Below, in pieces: positions 40,701 through 46,634 of a stretch of DNA of 64,000 nucleotides. Location: the NCBI RefSeq assembly GCF_009002475.1, contig NZ_AP019860.1, positions 2,046,001 through 2,110,000 on the forward strand, written 5' to 3'. The number at the start of each line of letters is the position of its first letter. Within the stretch, counting starts at the first letter, position 1. Made by a program: the position numbers and the translations under genes. The stretch is from Candidatus Uabimicrobium amorphum. GTDB lineage: Bacteria > Planctomycetota > Uabimicrobiia > Uabimicrobiales > Uabimicrobiaceae. The notes beneath the pieces are model-generated. The model ran no database searches. It had not been told where the DNA came from and saw only the letters and a program-made list of their open reading frames with translations.

Positions 40701-41327
40701 GCTGTCTTGCTCGTTAACGTCAAACCTTTGATTGATATCTAAAATGGTATTGAGCGCTCCCTGGTGGTCAATCATTACCCCTTTGGGCATTCCGGTAGAA
40801 CCCGAGGTAAAAATCACATAAGCAAGATCTTCGTGACTTTGCACCGTTTGTAAATTTTCCGTGCCACTATTCTGCCACTCTGAATTATCATCAACGGCGA
40901 AAACCTTTATATTTTCTGGCCACTTGCACGTTTGTTTGTGATCACTTTGCGTCAGAACAATTTTTACCTGACCGTGCTCCAATATTTTATGCATGCGCTG
41001 TTGTGGTTCGAAAACAGACACAGGTAAATACGCAGCCCCTGCTTTGAGAATGCCCACCACAGCGGCAACTTGTTCCCAGCCTTTTTCCATCACCACCGCA
41101 ACTAGTTGATTGGGCTTGACTTGACACTCGCGTAGTTTGTGTCCTATTTTATTCGAAAGAGTATACAATTCTTGGTAGGTCAAATCTCCCCGGGCAGAAA
41201 CCACCGCTTTTTTTTGCGCAGGAGCAGGTGATCTTTCCACTATTTGATGCAGGCACTGCTTGTAGTTTAACTTTTTTTGTGTGCGATTCCATTCACACAA
41301 AGAGGCTTCGAGTTTATTCGTTTTCAT
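28737..41327 (-). CDS. NRPS subunit 1, 5' part: modules 1-4, ending at a frameshift
   Basis: About 4196 residues. Order: A(Cys)-T, C-A(X)-T-E, C-A(Z)-T, C-A(X)-T(broken). I chose the ATG at 41327; an upstream TTG at 41348 adds seven unlikely residues. The protein starts right at the linker that normally joins C to A (LCEWNRTQ), so module 1 is a loading module with no C domain. The frame ends after MGG in the T4 motif, then TLF and a stop at 28737. Restoring one base gives MGGDSILS and continues into the next frame to 23995, for a full protein of about 5780 residues. The gene lies 124 bases after the ABC permease stop, in the same direction. Confidence 0.92.
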   Translation of the reverse strand: MKTNKLEASLCEWNRTQKKLNYKQCLHQIVERSPAPAQKKAVVSARGDLTYQELYTLSNKIGHKLRECQVKPNQLVAVVMEKGWEQVAAVVGILKAGAAYLPVSVFEPQQRMHKILEHGQVKIVLTQSDHKQTCKWPENIKVFAVDDNSEWQNSGTENLQTVQSHEDLAYVIFTSGSTGMPKGVMIDHQGALNTILDINQRFDVNEQDSVLSLSALSFDLSVYDIFGVLGAGGTVVLPGEQEVREPTKWLEWMEKCDVSLWNTVPALMHLLVDFLETNKAKQTFQLRLILMSGDWIPLELPAKIRKHCGENAQQISLGGATEGSIWSILYPIEKIDPSWKSIPYGKPMWNQSFHILDKFLQPVPVGVVGELHIGGVGVAKGYWRDTSRTAASFIEYPQTGEILYKTGDMGRYFADGNIEFLGRVDDQVKIRGFRIELGEIEAALGSHPHIEQPVVTVREVQGQKHLAAYYISSRSLDREDLHSYMSERLPFYMVPSAFMAVEKMPLSANGKVDVQALPKIQLQTAYLAPGNQMESKLAAIWCEVLKLMQVGVNDNFFQIGGNSLRAMQVAARIRSQLKLECPVVHLFEHTTVKKLAQFLQTQKDNLTTAISIERDVEAPLLLSFAQQRLWFIDQYEEQSALYNIPIAFKIEGNLDIQVLQSALQTLVQRHASLRTTFFSEGGVPAIAIAESVKFSLAVHKVRKADLTQNIYKEIHTPFDLRTGPLFRATLLQIVDTTSPEFVLCIVKHHIISDGLSVVIFVHELQDLYANGIKHQVTQLGDLPVEYSDYARWQREYLHGGILDQQIQYWRQKLQGYENLQLPTDFMRPKVLGHKGLIHTFEIGNHSRALQRITNEIGGTFFTILLSALKVVLHRYSGQSDIVVGTPVAGRTHDSIENVIGLFVNTLVLRSDLSGNPNFIDVIKKVSANAVEAYTHQDIPFEKIVDALNVQRDTSRAPVVQLMFQLESVAENISLSLPNLEVYNLPIFCDVSKFDLSFFIKHTGQKLQGTIQYNTDLFKPETIENLAQRFTMVVAHVAENPNTSIAQIGLIPTSQRQRILKEFNQSKPLAITQTCLHCLFEEQVKKTPKHNAVIFQKKHWSYQQLNQQANKLANALRTTYQCRYEQPLPIDTLVGLCLDRGTQMIVGILGILKAGAAYVPIDPEYPLPRIRYLLEDSGVNLLVIDRHTCANHPWLKQQNICIDIDKDIDQFNNENPNVVCENSNLAYMIYTSGSTGKPKGVLLEHKGVINRLLWMQDVYQLTSADRVLQKTTYSFDVSVWEFLWPLISGATVVIAGTEYRNPHTLIQLIEEEQVTVAHFVPSLFRLLLNVRAWKQLNSLRLTICGGEPLPTAWSKEYLDKTTGELYNSYGPTEASIAVSHFPCSKQDHLHYDITPLGSPISNVKFYVLDSELRPVATRIPGELHIAGVALARGYHNREELNHQKFIWGFIDGHKQRLYKTGDIVRWLENGNLEFLGRMDHQVKIRGFRIEIEEIEAVILRHPEISQCAVAVRERDRHKQLLAFYTTTRQLSPEDLQAKLHEQLPAYMLPSIFIRLERMPLNTSGKIDRGKLPLEVNTTQDDFIAPTSELEKTLAEIWQQVLHVEHVGIDDNFFSLGGDSILSIQVISKAREAGWKISPKQLFANPTVRLLALVAQKQGSIKISQKSAVGEVPLTPIQQRFFAQNFIQLHHWNQAFLLVCNESLHIPFLQKALGVLIELHDALRLRFSKNSSGWRQFYDDHAEAFTIDIEQCSLPLEKQEQAVRDICTNWQQQLNIEHGPIWKVGILRGHSDGKERLCIAIHHLVIDGVSWRILLEDLQVIYQQLRQRKKFDLPKKTSSFQDWSHALLQYTDNPSLASHIEYWLHTTSKTVPLLPSREKKYTNTQKYSARQRIALSKELTTALLQEIPEVYHTQINDLLLAALTVAFYRWRKQTSVRLDLEGHGREQETVGQVELSRTVGWFTSVFPVHLEMEPREFNWRQIICSIKEQLRAIPDKGFGFGVLQYLHRDSHMRKQLSQTKSQISFNYLGQFNEKTSLWNFSTQAPGESIGDDNHRHYLLDVIGIVRNQQLSIDFIHGPTLDEESIHELAHLYKQSLEQMIAHCRQPKAGGFTPSDFPWLACSQQQLDEILAKNYSSVEAVYPLTNVQQGLLFHTLYAPESGQYCVQLEMEYNGNLSKEVLRCAWQAVVDKYATLRAKFVWEDEVFWQIVHKQVKIEWCELDWREHNQREQKQLLQEYLRQDRNEGFDFKTLGFMRFCLIQMSDECHVLLWTHHHLLLDGWCLPILLEEVAKFYEGHSLGREGNTHRNYFTWLEQQDKKIALDFWKQQMAQVEAVTPLNIQKPGTTLDVYQTDAQIQGYKHQFSQKNTQRMQQFSKEYRVTLNTLAQFAWAKVLSCYSGQQSVVYGTVTSGRSHPVAGLDKHIGLLINTVPVHFDFKEQQTIESLNRLQQTIQKISDYDYVGLPEIQLQSHIPAGTPLFYSLFVYQNYPTNVQKSQGLLLAQVKGHERTNYPLTLSATPGETFQFDVMYNTNCFSLDSIKRLLHHLEQTILNVLESPKKPVQKINILSNLEKKELLEKWNQTQVCYKPKQVLSEYLEVQAEKNPTQIAVQFAEKNLSYHEFNTQVNQVAHAIRKRYMDCYGQNMPAGTLIGICARRNLQMVVAIWGILKAGAAYVPLEPEYPQQRLDYMVEDSEIELLLTQQDILQTHTLCVDKDKIIALEEDFSQYSSQNPIQINNAHDLAYIIYTSGSTGKPKGVMLEHAGVINQTLWMQETYKLQPQESVLHKTPFSFDFSVTELLWPFFVGAKLVIAEAEGHKDTQYLYDTIKKYNITTVHFVPSMFQIFLETTSFEKLTSLRRTFCGGEALSSSLSLKFLTRHTTCALYNLYGPTETSITVSHWPCNAKDHLLYNTTPIGKPIGNIRLYILDRHLCQVPMGVPGELYISGVGLARGYKNRAQLNDEKFIVNPFVREEDLAQDQHSRMYRTGDLVKRMADGNINFLGRIDFQIKLRGFRIELGEIEAVVTNYPSISQCVVVVNKKHQQLLAFYTANEEVSSAALQAKLQDQLPPYMIPNIFTQLEKMPVNTSGKVDRSRLTLEIMAKDSSIPIDDPPKTQMQKWLAAIWCQVLKIDKVSINDDFFYIGGHSLSVMQVVAKIRSQLHIECPVKSLFKHTRLASLATYLEQKKHSFAPAINISKAPLGTPVTLSFAQQRLWFIDRYEEKSAMYNMPLAFKICGDLQIQILNEALNALIQRHCSLRMSFAEQNGLALVDIAGTMQISIALKKTNQKELTQALEREIHTPFDLTTAPLLRATIFETEPLNFILCIVKHHIISDGLSTKIFLQELQEFYSSYLEHREPNVKKLNVEYNDYAHWQQQYLSGDLLKEKIRYWYERLQGYQDLQLPTDYPRPKTLDYQGDTYTFNIGQSLVPDLQAIARKAGGTMFTILLSAFKIVLSRYSGQSDLIVGTPVANRAHEDLEGMIGLFVNTVALRSDLSKDQSFMELLEEISAQTIEAYAHQDMPFEKLIDVLKVERDTSRAAIVQAMFQVQNVEENLSLNLPGVKISNYPIPYHFSKFDFSFSIRQTKESLQGTIQYNTTLFKEQTMARLAEQFQLVVKTVLQTPEIAISQIDLMTVEQRKQVLETFNQSRSLELVEEPIHKLFEQQVKKTPQHTAMMFEDQSLSYRELNERANQFAYTLQERYQQVYDKSLPVDTLVGLCLERDLQAAIAILGIWKAGGAYVPMDPTYPQQRLSYLVDDSDVALLVTDGEILKEKPWLEDCAPVLCANKIGNHNQDNLGATSGVENLAYMIYTSGSTGNPKGALLEHGGVANRLRWMQSEYELTAEDRVLQKTHLSFDVSVWELFWPLICGATVVIASEEQRKSPDLLWELIDKENISVAHFVPAMFRLLLDVPNWEERNGLRLTICGGEALPTAWCQEYLEKTKSELYNSYGPTEASIAVSHFKCNLGDELHYQIAPIGTPISNVRLYVLDSHLRPVAIGSPGELYIAGVALARGYHRRAPLNKERFCVATIAGQQQRLYKTGDIVRHLDNGALQFLGRADYQVKIRGFRIEIEEIEAVILQHPHVTQCAIGIRKQKEHKQLLAFYTTTESLEPQTLQQYLQQQLPSYMIPAAFVPLEHMPLNDSGKIDRARLPLNAIQSQDRTLATTEVEKTLANVWQQVLGIEEIGIHENFFSMGGTLF
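31800..34950 (-). other. NRPS module 3: C(D-accepting)-A-T, residue Z
   Basis: The C domain (HHHLLLDGWC) follows the E domain of module 2. Pocket residues read D-F-T-H-F-G-L-I-T-K, which I cannot assign. The T domain has GGHS. Confidence 0.7.
34990..39490 (-). other. NRPS module 2: C-A-T-E, residue X
   Basis: The C domain is L-accepting (HHIISDG). Pocket residues read D-V-W-H-I-G-S-I-A-K. The T domain has GGDS. The E domain has HHLVIDGVSW, so this residue should be converted to the D form. Confidence 0.75.
39500..41327 (-). other. NRPS module 1: loading A-T, Cys
   Basis: Pocket residues read D-L-Y-N-L-S-L-I-W-K, identical to the cysteine code known from bacitracin and yersiniabactin synthetases. 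The T domain has GGNS. No C domain precedes it, so Cys is the first residue. Confidence 0.8.
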
Positions 41328-41365
41328 TTTCTGATCTCTGGATGCCAAACATTATAAGATATCAG

Positions 41366-41410
41366 ATGGCGCATAGCTTTTACGTATTTGATTCTAAGCC
41401 AATGCGCCAT
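41366..41410 (-). promoter_or_regulatory. Inverted repeat and possible internal promoter before the NRPS genes
   Basis: ATGGCGCAT (41366-41374) and ATGCGCCAT (41402-41410) form a 9-base inverted repeat with a 27-base loop in the gap between permease and NRPS. Just downstream on the minus strand is a perfect TATAAT, but no good -35 lies at the right distance. It could be an attenuator or a weak internal promoter. Confidence 0.35.
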
Positions 41411-41451
41411 TTTCAAGAAACATGAGTTGTTGGTAAACACTCCAACGGCTG

Positions 41452-42885
41452 TTATATCATTTTATCTACGGGCTTGCGTAACAAAATCCCTAGTAGCAAA
41501 AGAATAACGGCATATATGGTAATCATTACCGTATTTACATAAAGATTTTTCTTCACCAAATTGGTTTGCAATGTAAACTGTGGTAAATTGGATAAATCCT
41601 TTTTGGTCATTTTTTGGTTACGAAATGTCTTTTCTGATATTGTTTTACGCCATGTATCGTAAAAATTTTGCACTTGCTGCTGATAAGCAAGATAATGTCG
41701 GCTCGATGTACCAGCAATTTCATTTAGACTTTCCTGGTAAAGAATTGCAGGAGAAAAAAAGCGCAAAATTCCAGAGAGATCGCGACGCAATTGTATTTGC
41801 TGCGCATGATGTTTGATGATCGGTTGTGTATGCTCTTCAATATCTTTAGAAACGACATACTTGGTTTTCCAAAATGTATTATATCTTTTCAAAGCTTCAT
41901 CTTCATTAGGAGCCTCTAATACTGCTAATTCTGGGTGGTCTTCGTAGAAACTGGCGAGCAGTTTACTTCCTTCTTCTTTGGCCTCTTTTTCTGCGCTGCG
42001 CATTTCCGACAGTTGTTTCACACGTGAAGGTACAGGATACAGAGTCGTCGCAAACAAACCAATCGTCGCCGGAAAAATCATAACAAAAAATACCCAAATA
42101 GATACTAAAATTACCGCATTTGTTCCCGAATGGCGACTAAAGAGATTTACCAGAAGTGAGATGAAAAAATATAAGCTGATGTATATACCTGTCAACAATA
42201 ACAACAACAAAGTATCCATGTAGCTAAATGACAAATCTAGTATGGGCAAAATGATCAAAATACAAAATACAATCATGGAAAAAATGACGCTAAAACGAAA
42301 GACAAGTTTTACAAATAACCACTTTGTCAAAGTGACGGGCTGAGATAGTACGAGTTTTAAGGTGCCTTGCTCTCTTTCCGCAGAGATAATATTGTAACTA
42401 AGAGCGATTACAATAAGTGGTATCAAGTATACAAGTACAAAGGCCAGATCAAAATTACCAAATAATTGCTGAACAGGATTGCTAAATTTATCATGTGCAA
42501 AACGAGGGTCTTGCTCAAAAGAAATACTATTTATCGCGACATAAATGTCACTTTGCCCCGTTGCAATCCACGACAAAGGTGTGTGAGGAAACGTGGTAAT
42601 CAAAGGAATTTTACGCCCTGTGGTTACAGGGTTTTGAGGATTTGCCCACGGTTTTAGGTCTTGCGGTTCACCGCTTTCTACTTTTTGCAATACTTGGGTA
42701 TAGTGGTCCACATTTTTTTTATGTTCTTCTAACACCATCTTTTGTTTTTCTTGTTGATTATCTACCCTGATCTTTCCATTGTATGCTCCAAAACTGATCA
42801 ATAGTAGGAGCAATATCGAAGAGACCAACATCCCTGGATCGGCGACAAAATTTTTAAATTCGAGGTGCATAATGTTGCGTATCAT
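41452..42885 (-). CDS. ABC-2 type permease (DUF3526-like), second copy
   Basis: The 477-residue protein has one N-terminal membrane segment (about 17-35), a large extracytoplasmic loop of about 115 residues, and five to six membrane segments with a second soluble loop near 270-400. This is the layout of the NosY/DUF3526 branch of ABC-2 permeases. AAGGA lies 6 bases before the ATG, and it starts 17 bases after the first permease. With its partner and the ATPase it should form an exporter or metal-related transporter. Its position in front of the NRPS genes suggests peptide export. Confidence 0.75.
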   Translation of the reverse strand: MIRNIMHLEFKNFVADPGMLVSSILLLLLISFGAYNGKIRVDNQQEKQKMVLEEHKKNVDHYTQVLQKVESGEPQDLKPWANPQNPVTTGRKIPLITTFPHTPLSWIATGQSDIYVAINSISFEQDPRFAHDKFSNPVQQLFGNFDLAFVLVYLIPLIVIALSYNIISAEREQGTLKLVLSQPVTLTKWLFVKLVFRFSVIFSMIVFCILIILPILDLSFSYMDTLLLLLLTGIYISLYFFISLLVNLFSRHSGTNAVILVSIWVFFVMIFPATIGLFATTLYPVPSRVKQLSEMRSAEKEAKEEGSKLLASFYEDHPELAVLEAPNEDEALKRYNTFWKTKYVVSKDIEEHTQPIIKHHAQQIQLRRDLSGILRFFSPAILYQESLNEIAGTSSRHYLAYQQQVQNFYDTWRKTISEKTFRNQKMTKKDLSNLPQFTLQTNLVKKNLYVNTVMITIYAVILLLLGILLRKPVDKMI

Positions 42886-42902
42886 GATAAATCCTTAAAC
42901 GA

Positions 42903-44315
42903 TTAGGAGGTTTGATTTCTTCGTGAAAGAAAAAGCATCAGGGTTAGCGACAAGCAAAACCAAACTAGTAAAACAATAAATTTGGGAAAATGTGCTTTTC
43001 CAGTGATATGTACGGAGGTCGTCGGGGGAGAAAATGGAGGTATTTTTTTCCACAAATCACTTCCCGCTTCATATTTTTGACCGTGTTTACTGTTGTATTG
43101 CAGGTCTTCATTGAGAGTTTTTACCATGAGGCGTCTGTATTGTTCCGCTGCATTTGTAAAAGTCCAATGATGATGCATATCTGTCCCAGAAAATGCCATA
43201 GACAGAAAACGCACCGGTAAAAAAGGAGATAAAAATGCAAAAGTATCGTAGATTTTTTCTTGCTTTTTGTATTGTTCCTGCAATTTTTGGTAGTTACGAT
43301 CATAAATTTTATTGGTCACTTCCTCGCCCTTTTGCATGCGTAAACCAGCAAAATTGAAAGGTAACTCAGAGATATCTTTCACATTATGCTCTTTCAAAGT
43401 ATCACGCAACAATTTTTCCGTCTCGCGGCTGTATGGATTGTGTCCATCAATTCCTTGTTTTTTTTCCATAGCAATGCGTTTTTGAAACTCAAACATACTC
43501 GGTAATGGTTCGCGCATTTCAACAAAGGTGGTTGCAAATTTAGGTACGATAAGACAACAGAAAATCCATCCTGCTAAAAGAACAAGAAATGCCGTATGTG
43601 ACTTTTTTACCCATAGAGATACGGATAGTGTCAGTTGGACCACAATGGCGTAATACAGAAAATACACAGTACCCACCGTCCCAATCGCCAGGTAGTCTAT
43701 TTCACCGAAATTTTTCAATGTGGCCAATAACAACATTCCGAGTAACAGAACAGGCACAAGAAGGCTTGCCAGTGGCAATAACACCCCTAGCCATTTACCC
43801 CAAACGAGTTTTCGTGGATGAACCCCCTGGGCTAATAACATTTTCCAGGTACCGTTTTCTTTTTCGCGTGTAAAGCAGTTGAAACCGATGAGTATAATAA
43901 ATAAAGGTACCAAATACAGTAGGACAAAATCTGCGGTAAGATCACCAAAACGAGCTAGCGCTGACTGATCACTGATAGCTTTAAATGTACTTTCGTGGCG
44001 TTTGTGTGCTTCTAAAAATACCGACACGCCGGTGTATTTGTCCACACCTTGATCTACCAATGATAAAGGATATTTAGGTTTAAACACGTACATTCCATAA
44101 TGAGCGGCACTATGAGGATTTTTCTTTTTTTGGCAGTCCCAATGGTTACGTGATGTTTGCTGTGCTTCTTGATGTTGCTTTTGCACAGATACATAATAAT
44201 TTCTACCCTTAACCACAGCAATCACCAATAGAATGAGTAGTATAGTAAATGTGGCGAGAAATTTCCCCTCGCGGCGAATTTCTCTAAATTCTTTGCGCGC
44301 AATTTGCAATATCAT
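42903..44315 (-). CDS. ABC-2 type permease (DUF3526-like), first copy
   Basis: The 470-residue protein has the same layout as its neighbour: N-terminal membrane segment (about 22-38), extracytoplasmic loop, a cluster of membrane segments from about 125, a second loop near 260-420, and a final membrane segment. The CFTREKENGTWKMLLAQG stretch matches the conserved cytoplasmic coupling region of ABC-2 permeases. It begins 9 bases after the ATPase stop. The two permeases probably form a heterodimer. Confidence 0.75.
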   Translation of the reverse strand: MILQIARKEFREIRREGKFLATFTILLILLVIAVVKGRNYYVSVQKQHQEAQQTSRNHWDCQKKKNPHSAAHYGMYVFKPKYPLSLVDQGVDKYTGVSVFLEAHKRHESTFKAISDQSALARFGDLTADFVLLYLVPLFIILIGFNCFTREKENGTWKMLLAQGVHPRKLVWGKWLGVLLPLASLLVPVLLLGMLLLATLKNFGEIDYLAIGTVGTVYFLYYAIVVQLTLSVSLWVKKSHTAFLVLLAGWIFCCLIVPKFATTFVEMREPLPSMFEFQKRIAMEKKQGIDGHNPYSRETEKLLRDTLKEHNVKDISELPFNFAGLRMQKGEEVTNKIYDRNYQKLQEQYKKQEKIYDTFAFLSPFLPVRFLSMAFSGTDMHHHWTFTNAAEQYRRLMVKTLNEDLQYNSKHGQKYEAGSDLWKKIPPFSPPTTSVHITGKAHFPKFIVLLVWFCLSLTLMLFLSRRNQTS

Positions 44316-44324
44316 ATTTGTTCC

Positions 44325-45026
44325 TTAGTCATGCATATGTTCTAAATAAATTTTTTCTAAATCTCGATGAGAAATCTCTTCGGTGGTCATTTTCTCGACG
44401 AGTTTTCCATGCTTCATAATGCCAATGTGAGTTCCGGTTTCTTTGGCGCGAAAAAGATCGTGCGTGGCCATCAAAATAGCGACATCTGTTTGTTTAAGCT
44501 CCTGCAATAACTGCGCAAATTCATTACTTGCCTTGGGATCTAGCCCTGAAGTCGGCTCATCTAACAACAAGGCCGACGCTTGTTTGGCAATGGCGATGGC
44601 GATTCCCACTTTCTGACGCATACCTTTGGAATATTTTCCCACACGACGTTTGTGCAAATCTTCTTTTAGACCTGCTTTTTGCAAAAAATTATGCAACTCT
44701 GCGGTTGGGTATTTTTTTCCAGATAAACCACAGAAATACTGCAAATTTTCGACACCGCTTAAATTGGGATAGAGCATGAGATTTTCGGGAATGTAGGCAA
44801 TATATTTTTTCGTTTCAAGGGGATGTTGCGTAACATCTACGTCGTTGATTTTAACCGTGCCTTCGCTAGGTTGAATAAAATTAAGAAAAAGGTTAATTGT
44901 TGTACTTTTACCCGCTCCATTTGCTCCTAAAAGGCAAAAGACTTCTCCTTTGAGGATTTTTAAATCGAGCTGATTCAAAGCTCTAAAAGAGCCGTAGTCT
45001 TTAGATAGCTGCGCTGCTTCAAGCAT
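44325..45026 (-). CDS. ABC transporter ATP-binding protein
   Basis: The 233-residue ATPase has a complete site: Walker A GANGAGKST (34-42), signature YSKGMRQK (about 147), Walker B LLLDEPTSGLD (about 167), and switch His in ATHD. It belongs to the ABC-2/NosF-like exporters. It is the first gene of the minus-strand run that continues through both permeases, the NRPS genes and the MFS exporter. A Zur-type operator covers its promoter. Confidence 0.92.
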   Translation of the reverse strand: MLEAAQLSKDYGSFRALNQLDLKILKGEVFCLLGANGAGKSTTINLFLNFIQPSEGTVKINDVDVTQHPLETKKYIAYIPENLMLYPNLSGVENLQYFCGLSGKKYPTAELHNFLQKAGLKEDLHKRRVGKYSKGMRQKVGIAIAIAKQASALLLDEPTSGLDPKASNEFAQLLQELKQTDVAILMATHDLFRAKETGTHIGIMKHGKLVEKMTTEEISHRDLEKIYLEHMHD

Positions 45027-45163
45027 AAGATATATCCAAAAAAATGATCATTATCGTAGCAGGTAGAGCATGTAATGACACACCCTAGTTTATGAAAAGA
45101 GGTGCACCAGAAAGAAGTGGTGACTTTGTACCCCTTTCGCTCTAGTGCTTACAGTAATCGACA

Positions 45164-45202
45164 ATATTAATCAATATCCCAGAAAATTGCAATTGAATTG
45201 CA
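45164..45202 (-). promoter_or_regulatory. Operator 7 and promoter of the ABC-NRPS-MFS operon
   Basis: The operator TGCAATTGAATTGCA (45188-45202) is a perfect 7-1-7 palindrome. On the minus strand its end forms the -35 box TTGCAA (45192-45187). A 17-base spacer leads to -10 TAATAT (45169-45164). The regulator's own promoter has the same arrangement (TTGCAT, 17 bases, TAATAT), so both would be blocked directly. Confidence 0.78.
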
Positions 45203-45313
45203 AAAAAAGCGCAAAAACAATTTACATAAGTGTTTATGAAATAGACATTCCATTTTTTTAACGTTTCAATTTGCAGACTTTCCCACTACCGAATCATTTG
45301 CCCTTACAAAAAA

Positions 45314-45365
45314 TGCAATCAAATTGCATTTTCTCCTTGATACATTTACACGAAAGTTATATTTT
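45314..45365 (+). promoter_or_regulatory. Operator 8 and promoter of the His-rich propeller gene
   Basis: The operator TGCAATCAAATTGCA (45314-45328) lies 8 bases before -35 TTGATA (45337-45342). A 17-base spacer leads to -10 TATTTT (45360-45365). The block is almost a copy of the flavoprotein promoter at 5557-5609. Confidence 0.78.
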
Positions 45366-45533
45366 AAACTTATGTGATAAATGCTCTTACAATAGAAATA
45401 CATCAAAGTGGAGGTTAGGACGATACTCACCAAAACTTTTCTGTAATGTTTGATAAGTTTGATGTTTATAAATGAATCTAGCACTTTGTAATGAGCAGCT
45501 TTAAAAGAAACGAAACCAGAAAAGGAGCAAATA

Positions 45534-46379
45534 ATGAAGCTTTATTTATTTGCGTTTATTTTATTGAGTAGTTTAGTTTTTGCTCAAGAAACGGAAAAGG
45601 CTTCCAACAATAAAGCCCTACGCAGTGTTTTTCTAACGAGTAACGACGGGCTTGCTGTTGGTGCTGAAGGAGTTGTTTTACAATACAAATCAACATGGCA
45701 ACCAATAAAAACCACCAAAAATACCTACACCCTACGTGGTGTTTACAAACATGGGGAAGAAATTTTTGCTGTTGGTGAAAAAGGGACAATAGTTCACTAC
45801 CAAAAAGGTACGTGGAACATTGTGAATGTTGGTACGTCCAACAATCTCTATGCCATAGGTGGCGCAGGAGATAAAGTTTTTGCCGTTGGCGAAAAGGGAA
45901 CAATTCTCGAATACCATGATGGACGTTGGTTCAATGTCAAAAGCGGTGTTGATGCAGATCTTTATGGTGTTGGTGGTAATGATGAGATTTTTGTTGTTGG
46001 TGCAAATGGTACAGTACTTGAGCATCATAACGGTCATTGGCACATTTTAGAAAAAGAGACAGAAGAAAACCTCTATGCTGTCGCAGAAAACGATAACGAA
46101 ATGCTGATTGCTGGCGCAAATGGTGTAGTCCTTCAACGTCATGATGAACACTTCCATAAGATCGAAAGCAAGACAGAAAATGATCTTTACGGTCTGTGGG
46201 CAAAAGGTGAGCATATGGTCGCGGTAGGAAAAGGCGGAGTAATTCTCGAACGCCACGGTGACCACTGGCACAAATTAAAAAACAACAGTGAGGAAACTCT
46301 TTACGCTGTTTCAGGAAACGACGAAATATTATTCGCTGTTGGCGAACAAGGTACTATTATTGAGATACCACTAGACTAA
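45534..46379 (+). CDS. Secreted His-rich seven-repeat beta-propeller
   Basis: The 281-residue protein has a signal peptide (1-18, ending VFAQ). Seven repeats of about 37 residues follow, each like LYxVxxNDEIFxVGxNGTVLExHxGxW, which suggests a seven-bladed propeller. The first three repeats are poor in His. Repeats 4 to 6 carry clusters such as HHNGHWH, RHDEHFHK and RHGDHWHK, well placed for metal binding on one face. AAAGGAG lies 7 bases before the ATG. Expression should follow the Zur-type promoter at 45314. A periplasmic or surface zinc-binding role fits but is inference; the family is otherwise unknown to me. Confidence 0.75.
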   Translation: MKLYLFAFILLSSLVFAQETEKASNNKALRSVFLTSNDGLAVGAEGVVLQYKSTWQPIKTTKNTYTLRGVYKHGEEIFAVGEKGTIVHYQKGTWNIVNVGTSNNLYAIGGAGDKVFAVGEKGTILEYHDGRWFNVKSGVDADLYGVGGNDEIFVVGANGTVLEHHNGHWHILEKETEENLYAVAENDNEMLIAGANGVVLQRHDEHFHKIESKTENDLYGLWAKGEHMVAVGKGGVILERHGDHWHKLKNNSEETLYAVSGNDEILFAVGEQGTIIEIPLD

Positions 46380-46404
46380 CGTAGCGAAATATCTTTACCA
46401 ATAC

Positions 46405-46470
46405 ATATTTCTTCGGAAATATTTCCCACCAAATATGGTAGGCTGCCGTCAAACGCCTGTAGCCTACCAT
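46405..46470 (+). terminator. Two hairpins after the propeller gene
   Basis: A 7-base stem with a TTCG loop (46405-46422) is followed by a 10-base inverted repeat ATGGTAGGCT / AGCCTACCAT (46435-46470). Neither has a long T run, so termination is likely but not certain. Confidence 0.45.
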
Positions 46471-46634
46471 TCACGTCTATCCAAAGACACAGAGTACAAA
46501 ACTTCTACAAAAGCCACACAAATTCCAGTAGCGAAGACCACCAAAGAAATCTTGAATGATTACATATACTACAGTATAATATGAACGACTTTTAAAGCAC
46601 CCCCTAACCTCTATTTAGCGTAAAGGCTGGCCAC

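Larger units (their letters stand above)
45027..45533. other. Divergent control region between the NRPS operon and the propeller gene
   Basis: About 500 bases with no gene. It holds the minus-strand promoter of the operon with its operator (45164-45202) and the plus-strand promoter of the propeller gene with its operator (45314-45365). Leaders of about 130 and 160 bases follow. I see no riboswitch-like fold in either leader. Confidence 0.6.

Noticed and set aside
9000..41000. Many open frames of 60-185 codons on the strand opposite the NRPS genes
   Set aside because: They recur at the same places in each duplicated module and mirror the conserved NRPS coding frame, so they are shadows of it.
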